Shown: one piece after another, positions 24,205-35,693 of the stretch
How positions within the stretch are numbered: position 1 is the stretch's first letter
Layout of the letters: each line of letters starts with the position of its first letter
NCBI RefSeq assembly: GCF_964355755.1
Contig: NC_092670.1
Coordinates: forward strand, 7,401,001 to 7,465,000
DNA: 64,000 nt
Reading direction: 5' to 3'
DNA from: Antedon mediterranea
Lineage: Eukaryota > Echinodermata > Crinoidea > Comatulida > Antedonidae
Notes under the pieces: model-generated
Databases searched by the model: none
What the model was told of the DNA's origin: nothing
What the model saw: only the letters and a program-made list of their open reading frames with translations
Position numbers and translations under genes: made by a program

Positions 24205-25522
24205 CAGAGCCATATATAAAGAGTTACGACATTGAAAATTAGAAGCCATTTTTGTGTCAAAGAATTCGCACGCTGAGGGCGCGCGCGTCTCTTTTGTATA
24301 GCGTTTTCCTGTAGTTCCATCAAAGATTATATAGCGCCGCTACGCTATACAATCTTTGGTTCCATGCATTATTTTTAGATTTTGTTGTCAATGAAATAAC
24401 GCTTAGATTCCGTTTTTATTTTAGTAAATAATGTTATTAATGGTATTAATTTGGTAACATATATATCATTGTGTCTATAATAACAAAAGAATAAATGCTA
24501 GGGCCTACATGCAAGTCAGGATACATCAAAGCATGAACCAATACAAAAAACACACAAATTCACCCCACTTTTTATACAGTATGCTCTCCGTGTGTTTTTG
24601 ATACAAACTTTCCGAGACTCGTTCATCATTTCATTTGTAATAATTTGCCTTTATTATTTTAATATTGTTCATACCTATTCAATATATTAAAAAATATATC
24701 CACGACACTTTATTAGTTTCTTTAGTCATCAAAGCATGCATTATGAATTGAAAATATTACATAATTGTTATTAATAGGACCAAAGAATATAAATAGGTAA
24801 AGAATCAACAGTACGCGCTGTTATACATAGAAGGATAGGAAACGGAACTGTTGTATCTTCTCCTTTTATTATCTTTGATAGGACGTAGCAAAGAACTTAT
24901 AACACAAGAATCTCCTGTTCTTCAATTTGCATTCAAAACACAGTATCGGAAGTACAGGGTTAAAAGGTCAAACTGGGGGACGCCATTTCACAGCATGGAG
25001 CAGCGCCCCCTCCAAACTAGGAAGTCAATTACTCTACCCCCCCTAGAGTATTAGCACAACCCCTCTATGATTTTGACTTTCTAATTTGATGCGGGCGCCC
25101 TACTCCTCAGTCAATTACTCTATCCCCCCTAGAGCATTACTCACAATGGCGCCACCCATAGCTCTATTCTATCCCACAATGCCTTTCGAAATTGTTACGC
25201 GCTTCGGACGAACAGGAGATTCTTGTGTTATAAGTTCTTTGGACGTAGTTATGGGATGTTTCGTTCCAAAATTAATCAATCGAACTTTATAATGTACTAG
25301 CGCACGCGCGCGCAATATTCTTTGCCGCAAATACTTCTGTACGCTGTGCACATCGATATGTCACCGTAAAATTTGCAATTAAATTTTTTTAAATATAAGA
25401 AAAAGTTTAAATTATTTTCTTGCTCCTATACTTTACATGAATTAACGGAGACAAGTTTGACACAAATTGATCTGCATATCAAGTGACTACTATAATCCAA
25501 TGTCGTAACTCTATGACTCTGG
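24205..25522. repeat. Large composite foldback element with internal 32-bp inverted repeat
   Basis: Outer arms: AGAGTTACGACATTG (24220-24234) with CAATGTCGTAACTCT (25498-25512), then TTTGTGTCAA with TTGACACAAA further in. Inner arms: 32 identical bases in opposite orientation at 24889-24920 and 25210-25241. Between the inner arms a 31-bp segment (25023-25053, AGTCAATTACTCTACCCCCC...) recurs at 25109-25139. It has no transposase ORF, so it looks like a non-autonomous nested element between RPL19 and the rest of the window. Confidence 0.75.
24314..24365. mobile_element. 38-nt palindromic micro-insertion with 7-bp direct repeats
   Basis: GTTCCAT (24314-24320) is followed by a 38-nt hairpin starting CAAAGATTATATAGCG and ending CGCTATACAATCTTTG (24321-24358), then GTTCCAT again (24359-24365). 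The arms pair over 16 positions with one mismatch, around a loop of six. Confidence 0.7.
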
Positions 25523-25559
25523 TTTTTTCCATAACCTTATCGTTATATCATGGACCTAG

Positions 25560-25965
25560 GCCTATTTTATTACCTTCTTAGCCATTTTTATTATTCTCTG
25601 TAATTTATTTGAATTATTCTTAGATAAACTATTTATAAGCCATACAATACAGCAAAATGTTAATATGGACTGTATCATAGCCTGTGGAATAGAGACAGCG
25701 CATCTCTGCCAATCTTAAAGTTTCTTAATTTCCTTAAGAAGTACAATCTTTTGGTTTGCCTTCGCATAGACTTTGGCAGTGTTGGCATTCCATGACAGTT
25801 TTTCATCTATCCATACTCCTAAATATTTATGTTCTAGTTGTGCGGACATCATTATCTTGATATTTAAAGGTATCAGTTGCCTCTTAATTTTACGAAAATC
25901 AAACACAATTTCCTTCCTTTTAGACAGTTCATATCACACCAGTTAATTATATTATTAGCTTCAGT
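25560..25965 (-). pseudogene. LINE reverse transcriptase relic (CR1/L2-like)
   Basis: The minus frame 25906-25715 encodes FDFRKIKRQLIPL, then YLGVWIDEKLSWNANT and KANQKIVLLKEIKKL. This is the region after the YADD catalytic box in CR1/L2/Rex1-type reverse transcriptases (NWCDxNxLxLNxxKTKE..DFRK ... YLGxxIDxKLxW). Upstream, NWCDMNCLK is readable in another frame, so there is at least one frameshift. It is a short dead fragment. Confidence 0.8.
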
Positions 25966-26599
25966 TCTATATGTGCTCTTTCTCAGATATACATATAAAA
26001 ACGCATACTTTTGTAGACTTTCCCTAAGTCTGTATTCATTGTCTTTTTTTATTTGTTCGTTTATTTTTCGATTTTTGTCTCAAAAAACTCATGTAGTTAT
26101 ACGTAAGAAACGCCATATGTGCCAAAATATTTATCTTTTTACTAATATTAACACAAAACTCCGTCTGGAACCCATACTAATACTTTTGGAATGCGCAGTG
26201 CTATTGTTTGTGTTATAATTGCTGCGCAATCAAAATGTTTGCTTCCCGCTTAAAAATAATCCCTAAATACTGATACCAAACACGTTTACATAATATGACA
26301 TTACATGAAATATTCCCAGTATTGTTTTATAAAAGTCGAAGTCGAAGTTTTCTGTTGCTTGTGTATTATGAATGATAATAAATGGTGAATGGAAAATACT
26401 AAAGAGTCATGGTGCCATGCCGTTCCATTAGGACAGAAGAGTCAAACTTGCCATGCAGTGTAGTAGAAGATAGTGGCAATAGATGATAATGCCTACGGTG
26501 GTAGTGTTTGTTGAATTATCTCTGTTTGTGGTGGTTCGGGATTTCATTTTGACAGGTAGGTAGGCCTACTGCTTGAACACTGAGTACCTTGCCTTTTGA

Positions 26600-26830
26600 T
26601 AATAAACTCAGATTTTGAATAGGCAATTGTTTTTCCGTAGGGAAAAAAAATAATGTTTTCACTTTCAAAAAGACAAAATAAGCTTCCAGTCAATTTGAAT
26701 ATTTTTGCTTTACATTTAGTAGAGAAGTAGATAATTTTTTGTATCGATCCAATTTTTGATCAAGTTGAATATGTGATATTGAATTGGTATGTTTATATTC
26801 ATGTGTACAAAATTAAATTTCCACGATGAC
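26600..26830. repeat. Member of a four-copy dispersed AT-rich repeat
   Basis: Shares AATGTTTTCACTT..AAAAAGACA and ATCCAATTTTTG.TCAA with 27583-27840, 43250-43610 and 62165-62510. It has no ORF. Confidence 0.5.
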
Positions 26831-27366
26831 ATTTGAGGTCGATGTCCACTGACCAGCCAAAATTACCCTTCCCCACCCAAGCTCACTTCCAGGTAGATCT
26901 TGAGACCCATAACTATCAGATGTGTGAAGTGAAATCAATTCTTTTATTTTCACAGAATGACTTTAGTTAAATTATCTAATTTTGAGATATCAACAATTTC
27001 GGAAAATCGTCCATAATAGGCCTACACCTAATTGAAAAAGTTTTGTAGGCCTACTGGGTGTTTGTAGATTTAAAATTATTCCTAAAACCCCCTCCTATAT
27101 AACGCAATTAAGAAGTGTTGGTGGTGGTTTCGAGAAATATCGAAAACATGGGTCTCTGATGTTGGGGTCTTTATTTTCGTACCATCCGTGAAAAAAACAC
27201 GGTCACCACATTTGGCTGTATGAATGTTATGAGGTAGGCCTACTCGGACATGGTGGTGTTCTCGGCAAAAACGTCCCGTCACCTGTGAAGTGTTTTAATA
27301 CTTAGGCCCCTATACATAAATATGCAACATTGACAATTCAAACAACCACAAATCTTTTCATTTCAT

Positions 27367-27482
27367 TTATTTTTCTCTCTTTTTCTTTGTCTCCCACTCG
27401 CTATACTCTCCTTTATTTTCTTCATCATCAACCCGGTACTTCAGTGTCCAGTTAAATCCGCCAGGAGGACGCTCGGAGTTGC
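27367..27482 (-). CDS. Candidate terminal exon of an unrecognised gene
   Basis: On the minus strand a pyrimidine-rich acceptor (GCCTTTCTAAG) leads into an open frame reading NSERPPGGFNWTLKYRVDDE, then a charged Lys/Glu/Arg-rich tail (EYSEWETKKKREK) and TAA at 27369-27367. The local G+C and residue make-up look coding against an AT-rich background. I could not find upstream exons that join it convincingly (a weak candidate lies near 27990-28060), and I do not recognise the protein. It could be a chance open frame. Confidence 0.35.
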
Positions 27483-27582
27483 CTTAGAAAGGCTGATCTG
27501 GACTAGTAATACGTCTAGGCTGTTGTATTACTGATCATCACATTTTTGTGTTTTTATGATGAATACAAATAGTAAAGATGAT

Positions 27583-27840
27583 GTAGGCCTATTGTCCACC
27601 AAAAACATGAAAATGAAGATTAATTTATTCAGACTTTGCAGTTTTAATAAATTATTCACTCCCGTAGGAAAAACCTTAAAAAAAATAATTAATTAATTAA
27701 GTTTTTACTTTTTTCAGTTTCAAACAAAAACCCATTCTGGCAGCCAATTTGGACTTTTTTTTTGCTTTAAATTACAGTTTTTCGGGTGAATATTTTTCGA
27801 TTTAATTTTTGGTCAATAACTATGTGACATTGACATATTA
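27583..27840. repeat. Member of a four-copy dispersed AT-rich repeat
   Basis: Runs from TATTGTCCACCAAAAACATG to TTTTTGGTCAATAACTATGTG, matching 43258-43530 almost throughout (landmarks ATGAAAA(T)AAAGATTAAT, AAAACCCATT.TGGCAGCCAA, TTTGCTTTAAATTACAGTTT). Confidence 0.7.
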
Positions 27841-28857
27841 TTCATTTTTCTAAATCAAACTATTGAATCATGAAAGTGGGTTTTGTGAAAATAACTGTGT
27901 ATATTATTATTATATTATTATCTGGTTTGAACATGGACAATGAAAACTCGTGCTATGTATTTACTCCGTCACGGTTCATTTACTTCCAGGTACAGTACGC
28001 TGTACGTCGCCCATATCATGTATTCATCGTCCATTTGGTCAGCCTCTCCTCTTGCAGCCTGTTGATGTTATGTATGAGCAGAGAGATTCAGAAGCCACTT
28101 GACTCATCATGATCCATCGATAGTGTGGTTAAATTGTGGACAGCGAAAACCAAATATGTGTTGTAAAATGGCATGTCACGAGGACATTGTAAATGAAAAT
28201 GCAGTACTGCCAGAGAGAGCCGCACTTAATTGTACTTAAATCCCAAGTAGGTACAATCATTTTCAGATACTCTGTGCATGGAGGTATGCTCTGTGACTAC
28301 CATACAGTGTGAACGAGCTGCTATTGTATAATATAGACTTAGGAGGCATTGAGATTATCTTTAGGATTAGAAAGTGGATAAAACTAGTGAATAGTGAAAA
28401 TCAAGTCTTGACCCTCTTTAAAAATTTGGGGGAAAAATCAAATTAAATGTGAATACAATACACTTGTCGGTCATTGCAACAAATTGCAAAATAATTTTTT
28501 TTCGAAAAATATCAACTTATTGAAAAGTATTCATTGACTTATAAATTATAATTATACTTCACAAACTAGATGTGTGGCTAATCTCGGATTGTGCCATAAA
28601 ATATGAACATTATTTTCACATGTACATGGTACTATTCATTGATGATTGTACAGCGTAAATTTGCGGAATATATGCAGTGGTAAGTTTCTTAAGTTTTAAG
28701 AGTATGCTTAATCGGTAAGTATGACGAGAAATCGTTCAAGAAAACGTTAATTATATGTTTTTTCTCTTTTGTAGAGTTCACCACTACTTTTATTCATATT
28801 AACTTCAAAAGATCAATACATTATTTCACATACATTATACACTAGATGTCCCCGTGG

Positions 28858-28876
28858 CCTCCCCCCCCCCTCCCTC
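28858..28876. repeat. Poly-C tract
   Basis: A run of about ten C followed by TCCCTC, in AT-rich sequence. Confidence 0.7.
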
Positions 28877-28932
28877 GCAATATACTCAATTACTAGATTT
28901 TAGCACTGTTAAAGTCTATTTAAGGCTAACTC

Positions 28933-29130
28933 AGACAGCGTCGTGCGACGAGGCCCGAAGAGTCATCTCATCGGGAGAAGATTAAACATAATGTTTAGAG
29001 TTCTCCCAACAACCTAAAAATTACGGCCGATGCTATCTCAAGATGGCTCGTCTCGTCAAGATTCAACTCAGACAGCACCAACGCGTCAAGACGTTTTGTC
29101 GGTCCTTGTTGTGCGATGCTGTTTGTCTTT
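28933..29130. repeat. Small foldback (MITE-like) element
   Basis: The left end CAGACAGCGTCGTGCGACGAGG pairs imperfectly with the right end CCTTGTTGTGCGATGCTGTTTG. ACTCAGACAGC also occurs twice in direct orientation (28931 and about 29088). CpG-rich island without an ORF. Confidence 0.5.
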
Positions 29131-29960
29131 AGGCCTACTGTATGTACCATCAGATCAGCTAGGGGGGTTGGTTCATTCGAACCCTTGAACTCCCCACAGT
29201 GTTTACGGGCTCAATCTCAGTTGGTGTTAGGATGCAGTGTGCCATAAAGATTTAATACTAAAAAGTGTCACTTAATGTATATATCTTCTTGACTTTTATT
29301 AGAACAACTTTACAATCACTCAACACTAACAGTAGGCTAACACTCAAAAGAAGAACAGCAATATTAGTAGCAGTTGGTATGTGTGGCCAAGCAAAAAACT
29401 AATAAATACCAAATTTTGCTCACTGGTCCGCAATTGCTAATTCATATTTTCAGGTTGATATAATAATGACACATACCAACAACAAAATGGTCTCTCAATC
29501 GGTATCTTCTTTCTAAGTATACAAAAATAAATGTTTACCTTATATTTTCTGCTAAAGATGGTTTGAATGTGTACTTCCAGTCAACCAAAACAGAAGTCAA
29601 ACTGAGAGGGTAGCATATCAAGTAACGACACACCCCTTCACGTGGCGTGGAAGAAATTCTGTTTATTATATTGACGTTAGAATAACTTTACGCTTACAAA
29701 AAAATAACTCCAAGTTATAGAACCATGTAAGCATAGTATATAAATTGTCTGTGTCCAAATTATCTAAAGTATACATATATAAACAAGATCTTTACTCATT
29801 TATTTTTTCTACTAAATGAACGAGGCCTGATTTATTTACATAATCACGATCAAAGAGCGTGTTTTAATTGGTGGCGCTTTTCTTCACGCTACGTGGCAAA
29901 AATAGATACCTATTTTTGTTAGTGGAAAATTTTACGGTTAAATTACAAAATTTAATCATT

Positions 29961-29976
29961 ATGGCACCCTACATCA
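29961..29976 (+). CDS. Unrecognised gene, exon 1 (ATG, 16 nt)
   Basis: ATGGCACCCTACATCA followed by consensus donor GTAAGT. G at +4 favours initiation. It ends one base into codon 6. Confidence 0.55.
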
Positions 29977-32900
29977 GTAAGTATAAATGACCGTGAAAAG
30001 CATAAACTTTACTTTGTTCGGTAGGTATTAGTTTAAAGTTATTTGAAACTAGCTTGAATGCGTCAGTTGAACAAGCACACCGAGTTAGCCTCGCATTACC
30101 GTCTTCCTGCAGTCTAGCATGATGCAAAGGCCCGTAAGTCATCAGTATTGTTGGTCTCTGGTTTCCACAGAGGCCTAACCACTTTTTGAAACATAGAACA
30201 ACATTGAAGTACTTACAGCCTAAATATTCAATCTCTATCAATATGATAAAGTGTAAAGATTTTTTTTGGTGCTGATGGGCTATGGGATGTGAACCAAATG
30301 CGGCCATTCTCCATTCCCTGTTAAATTTAACACCCCTCCCCTGTTTTCCCACTCTTTCCATCAAATAGTAATAAAATAATAACCTTTTTTTTCAGTAAAT
30401 CTATCCGAAATTGACATAGCAGCATATGTGATAAAGAGTCATTTACCTGTAGGCCTACTTGCATTAACCATTATGTTGTAAGTATTAGTTAATATAGATT
30501 TTACATAGTGTACATGTAGGTGTATGATAATGATTACAATTTTAGAATTGTTCCAAAATTGTACACAGTCTAATTATTTCTATGTAGTTCCATTGTGTTG
30601 TACCTTGCTGAAAATCCTGAAATTCAGCAGCTGGTGTGCCTGACGGCTGATGTGGTCTACAAATTCCTGATATGGAAAGGCCTTACCATGTGGAAATTTC
30701 TAATGAAGAACAGGTACATTTTCTTTTGCTGTAATTAGCATAGGCGTTTATTGTTCATAAAGGTTAGGAGGTGGGCATTTATTTGAGGGGGAATTTATTC
30801 AAAATGATGTTCTATGGGGGAGGGGGAATTTATTCGAGGGAGGTGTTTATTCAAATAAATCTGGTAATTGATAATCTGAAGTCAATGTAGGAAATACAAT
30901 GTGTTGCATTTTGGCTATCAATCATACAAATGTACAGTGAAGGTAGTGAGTGTTGTATGGCATTTTGCCACACTGCTATATTACATATTATATAACACCT
31001 AAATAAATTCCTGTCATTTGATTGGACGATTGTGGGTCACATGGCGTGCAATAGTACGCACTATTAAACGATTGTTTAATAGTACTTTTTGAAACATTTT
31101 TGTGTACGAAAAAAAAAACGTCTCGCGGATGAAAAAAAATCTAGTACACAAATTATCCTATGATATGGCTCTGTACTGTGAAATACAACAGCGCCACCTG
31201 TCGTCTGGTCTCAGTTTCATTTGTAAACACCACCGCGAGATATGCAACAGCAGCAGATATTTGTGTACGATTTGGACATTATGTACTAATTTCATTCAAA
31301 AAGGCATTTAAATTAGCTTTAGATCGTTTTTAGGATTTTGATTAATTAATGGGGACATCCCTACAAGACGTGGAATTGTTGGAAAAACCATAATTAGCTT
31401 AGATAAGTTCCAATTGTCTGTCGTAGTTTTGCCTTTCAGCCAAGCTAGTACTAGGCTACTAGGTCTAGCCTAGGCCATGCTAGTATTAGGCTAGGCCTAG
31501 CCTAGGCGTTTTAGCCTTGCTAGGCCTAGGATTGTTTGGTCGTTTGTTGACATAATTAACACAAAAGTAGGTGTGTTTACGAAATCCATATAAATATAAC
31601 ATTTAATATAAAATTATTAAAAAACAAATGTTACTGTTTTTAATCAATGTGTGTGAAGGAAATGTAGTAAGCTTTGGCTAGGGCTACCTTTTATTTGATT
31701 CAAATAACTAGAATTTATTTAGATGTTATATAAAACAAATAATGAATGTTTTGTATTCGTGTAATGGTACAAATAATGGCACTTGGTGAATGATGAAAGG
31801 TTATATCAACTCGGCGTTGCCTCGTTGATATAACCTTTCATCATTCACCTCGTGCCATTATTTGTACCATTACACTCATAAACATTCATTATTTGTATAC
31901 TATATTACATATGTAAATAATAGAAATTGATTGGTTGAAATGGCATCATCTGACTACTGTATCACATATTGCGTTATGATGCTCCATCAGGTGGTTATAC
32001 ATAATATGTGTTAACATCATGGGTAAACAGTCATTTATTCATAGAACCTGTAGTTACGATGTTAACATCAATGTAATCTTTATAGGCCTCTCTGGAGCCT
32101 GTGTAAATATTACTGACTTGTTCAAAGATTTTAATTCTATTTAATGCTGTTACGTATTTTTACCAATGTAACAATTTGTAATATACAGTATTTTGTAAAC
32201 TTAATGTATGTGTAAATGTGTTATTTCACCCTTATTATATTTCTTATATATACCATTTTAACAGTGTACATTTATGATGAAATATTACATTTTAAAAATT
32301 TATAATACTATATAATTGTTTCTTTGTAGTTATATTTGGTGCTTTGTAGTTATGATAAAGAGTATCAACTGTCCAGAAATTCGGAACCAAATTCGTCTGA
32401 TGTTTTCCAAACTTTATGAATTAACAATATACATATTTCAGTATATTGTTCAAACCAGCGATATAGCCATGTTCCCAACTGATGTGAACAGGTAATTTTA
32501 TTTTGTTCGATGAGACATGACTACCGCAAACCATAGCCATAAAATCTACACTTTTGAGGTTCTCCAAGACCTGATTTATATGTCATTTTCTCAGATAAGG
32601 GCGTAAAACTGGAGGTCCAGTGTACACCTCTAGTCTGTGTGCACTTTTTCGGAAAAGTAACAGTTTACCACAGTGTATTTGTCTATCTGTCATTGTGGGC
32701 TGAGTTACAAGTGCCGTTTGTTTGCAACTTTGACACAAAGGGACCCATATGATGAAGGTTGTAATTCGTCATCAACACATGTGGGCAATTTGTCAAAGAC
32801 TCAGCATTCAATTTTTTCCAATCATATGATTGTGTAGCTATGAAGTAGTACAGTAGTTTATGCAATTTTAAACTCTTTTTTTTAGTCTGTTGGGTTCATA

Positions 32901-32981
32901 TTTGTACCTTATTCATGATTATTTAAAATGATGCTTTTTATAACCTTATAACATGTATTGTTTTTCTTTATCAGTGAATAG
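29961..32981 (+). CDS. Unrecognised five-exon gene for a 130-aa hydrophobic protein
   Basis: Exons 29961-29976, 30396-30477, 30588-30713, 32330-32491 and 32975-32981 join in one frame to 393 nt (130 aa plus TAG). All introns are GT-AG, with donors GTAAGT, GTAAGT, GTACAT and GTAATT and acceptors TTTTCAG, TATGTAG, CTTTGTAG and TTATCAG. The protein starts MAPYIINLSEIDIAAYVIKS. A hydrophobic stretch at about residues 23-40 (PVGLLALTIMFSIVLYLA) is probably one membrane segment; IWCFVVM (77-83) and YELTIYIFQYIV (104-115) are further hydrophobic or amphipathic stretches. Two Asn/Cys-Pro-Glu-Ile turns (42-45, 89-92) suggest an internally repeated layout. I know no family it belongs to and assign no function. 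Intron 3 holds a long perfect hairpin. That three internal exons are open in one frame with good sites makes a real gene likely. Confidence 0.68.
30396..30477 (+). CDS. Unrecognised gene, exon 2
   Basis: Acceptor CTTTTTTTTCAG and donor GTAAGT. It encodes NLSEIDIAAYVIKSHLPVGL and enters the first hydrophobic segment; ends two bases into a Phe codon. Confidence 0.68.
30588..30713 (+). CDS. Unrecognised gene, exon 3
   Basis: Acceptor TTTCTATGTAG, donor GTACAT. It encodes SIVLYLAENPEIQQLVCLTA, then DVVYKFLIWKGLTMWKFLMK. It is open across 126 nt with clearly higher G+C than its introns. Confidence 0.7.
31735..31896. repeat. Long near-perfect hairpin in intron 3 of the unrecognised gene
   Basis: Arms of about 72 nt: left from ACAAATAATGAATGTT (31735) to GTTATATCAAC, right from GTTGATATAAC to AACATTCATTATTTGT (31896), with a loop of about 13 nt (TCGGCGTTGCCTC). 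Only a few mismatches. Probably a MITE. As RNA it would form one long duplex. Confidence 0.85.
32330..32491 (+). CDS. Unrecognised gene, exon 4
   Basis: Acceptor GTTTCTTTGTAG, donor GTAATT. It encodes YIWCFVVMIKSINCPEIRNQ, then IRLMFSKLYELTIYIFQYIV, then QTSDIAMFPTDVN. The 162-nt frame is fully open. Confidence 0.7.
32975..32981 (+). CDS. Unrecognised gene, exon 5 coding part (stop)
   Basis: Acceptor TTTCTTTATCAG followed by TGAATAG: completes Ser, adds Glu, then TAG. The 3' UTR runs on; an AATAAA at 33219-33224 is a possible poly(A) signal but lies inside the next repeat. Confidence 0.5.
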
Positions 32982-33098
32982 GAACACACAATCTTTATCA
33001 TCCTCCGCATGCTGTACTGTAAGCAGAATTTGGATTCAGTTTAAGAAAATTCAAAGTCTTAAAGCCCGGCACACACTGTAGCTATCGGCTGAGCCAAC

Positions 33099-33343
33099 TG
33101 GCACGAATAACACTTTGTTCACTAAAAAATTTGCCGCAAACTGTGATCGCATTCAGTACGTTTCTGAAGTTTCTGGATAATTACTTACTACACTACATGG
33201 CGCATGTTGACATATTATAATAAATTTAGCTGTTAGCTCACGTTGACTGCACACTTGAGGAAAATGACAGGCATGAGAAAAAATATTAAACACGAACGAT
33301 ATTTTCCTCGTGCACGATTCCTCACAAAGTGTTATTCGCGCCA
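33099..33343. repeat. 245-bp MITE with 20-bp terminal inverted repeats
   Basis: TGGCACGAATAACACTTTGT (33099-33118) and ACAAAGTGTTATTCGCGCCA (33324-33343) are inverted with one mismatch. No ORF. Confidence 0.8.
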
Positions 33344-35690
33344 CTTTATAACTGCATTGTATCTTGTATCACCATTTTTTAGATTTAGTTATTATTTCGT
33401 ATAATAAGTCTCATTTGAAATGTATTGATACTGTAACATTCATTCCAATTTTGTAATGGTTCTATGTTAAATATTTTTTCCACCTGTCTGCTATTAAATC
33501 TATATTCCGTCAGTTTTAATGCCCTGTTCCCTCCTCTGATAATATTCCTGCACAATCCTTGCCATGTGCTAATACTGAATACATAATTTCATAAACAATC
33601 TAAAATGTGCTATGTTTATGCCGACAGAGTTATGGAGTATTAGCGTGCTGACAATCACTGCCTTTAAACGTTGAGTAGAGTTTTTTTATGTCGAGAGAAA
33701 AAATCTCTCTTTGCTTCTGACTCACACCCTGGAATCTGTAACTAAATATTCTTTATCACCATGTTACAGCTCTACACAATCACAGTGAAAACTTGAGTTT
33801 TGTCACGGACTTCTACAATATTCTGTAGGACTATGTGTGATAGATGTGATCTATGTCTAAACTTTTGCAAGCTTGTTGAACACCTTCATTTTATTCACCT
33901 TGTTCATCTCAACTTTTGCTTATTTCAACATTTATTTAGGTTTGCTGAATCTTTTATGAACGTAACTCACTTGTATACTTTTTTTGGTGCATAAATAAGA
34001 TGGTTGTTGATATTATAAACTTGATAATTGTATTTGAGTATTAGCCACCATAAATGGTTCTATAAATATTTTGTATGCATAATATATTGTTTACACATTA
34101 CACATGTTTATTTTGATATAATAGTTTTTTATAACTTCTTTGATAAAATCAGTGCGTGGTTTATGTTCATCAAAATGATTACTGTCTGTACTAAATATAT
34201 GTTATTTACTTTATCTCCATCTTTTTTCTTATCCAGAGAATTATTTTGGGTCAGTGTACGGTTCAAACTTTGTCAAACAATGTTTTGATCTAATTAGTAT
34301 TACCATTTTAACATTACGTATTATATAATCACAATAATTGTATTTTTGGTGTGCTAATATGCCTACAATGGTTCAGCAGCCAATCCACTAAATGTTTTCT
34401 ATAGAAATTTTTTTTATATTCAGTCTAAAAGAAGATATCGTCCAGTAAAAAAATCTTGAGAATCAAAATCCCTATATAAAAAAAAGAATATAAAAAAGGT
34501 TGTGAAAAAAATTGGCAATTGGCTGCTGAACTGTTTATGAGCTTAACAGAATTCCAGTATTATCATGTAGTGTTTTTGATTGTAAATGGAAAATATTTGG
34601 ATTGATTGATTATAAATAAATACATTTCTTGATGCATGAATAAATAGGCCTACTTTGTTTTTAATTATTATTATTTTAATAAAGTATTTAGTTAAGTCTA
34701 ATCATTGGACAAAAGAAAAAAACAATCCAATCTACTAACCTAAGTACCAGCTTTGTCAATCCAACAAACTCTGTGAACACCAAAGTCTCCTGACACTGCC
34801 CTCTATATTGGCGTCAACTGTATACCGTTGTTCTTTATACAAATTGTTACACGTAATATAACATAGTATAAAAACTTCATTAACAAATAATAATGACAAA
34901 AACAAGACCAAAATAAAACATCTTTCGAGTTTTGGCAATCAATACACACGGGGTATCAAAATCATTCCCCCAATTGTACTGGTAATGTTTATATGAATTT
35001 TCAACATTATCCGCCATTTATCCAATTGATCGGTCAAAATGGCCAACTTTTCTCACTTTGGATGTTTGTTCGTTATACAACTTTGTGTATTGCACGCATC
35101 CATGCATATCTTATACTTTTAGATATTACGGTTTTTCCGAGGCACCCGCCACGTCAACAACCCGGAGTATTGCTTAGAGTGAAAAAAAAAAGATTTGTAA
35201 TTGTGACAGGAGCTGCCTACAAGATGAAAGTTTATCACTTATCTTATTACACCTCTGTTATATTTAGAAAAATTACTTATTTACTAGAAATGAATAAAAT
35301 GATAATTTAAAAAGAAATCAAGTTACAGGCAAACAACCAACCGGCTAAGTATCCAAACTTAAAATGTGCAAGAACAAGTAAATACAATGTCCAGGAGCTG
35401 CTTTTAGCATACCTCCATGCTTTTAGATACTTCGGATCTTCACAATTAATGGCAGTGGTGTCTCTTGAAGAAATAAATCTGTAATAGTGGTGTGGCTACA
35501 CACATATGCCTACATTGTATCTTATAGAAATCGTTGGATGTATTTGAAACATAGTATGGAGTTATGACTAATGGTCTAGGATATTATATGTAGGCCTACA
35601 AACTAGAGTTCTTGAAACTGTGACCAAATTTTAGTAGTGTTCGTGTTGCTCTTTTTTTTTTTTTTATAGTAATTGAATTGAATTGAAGTT
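33344..35690. other. AT-rich intergenic stretch, no gene seen
   Basis: Contains short open frames (for example 34028-34288 and 34993-35310, plus) of low-complexity, hydrophobic or mixed composition. None has a domain I recognise or convincing splice signals. Simple runs of A and T only. Confidence 0.5.
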
Positions 35691-35693
35691 TTA

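Noticed and set aside
27870-28112. Plus-strand ORF with a signal-peptide-like start (80 codons)
   Set aside because: The hydrophobic start comes from AT-rich TTATTATTA sequence; no domain. A possible exon of the opposite strand overlaps it, so neither reading is firm.
29969-30364. 131-codon minus-strand ORF overlapping the first exons of the unrecognised gene
   Set aside because: No recognisable domain, mixed composition, and it lies largely in intron 1 of a plus-strand gene with good splice sites. Probably chance.
31102-31311. Coding ORF in intron 3 of the unrecognised gene
   Set aside because: Starts in an A-run, no domain, not in frame with flanking exons.
34028-35310. Hydrophobic ORFs of 86 and 105 codons
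   Set aside because: Rich in Phe/Tyr/Ile from T-rich sequence, no conserved pattern, no splice context.
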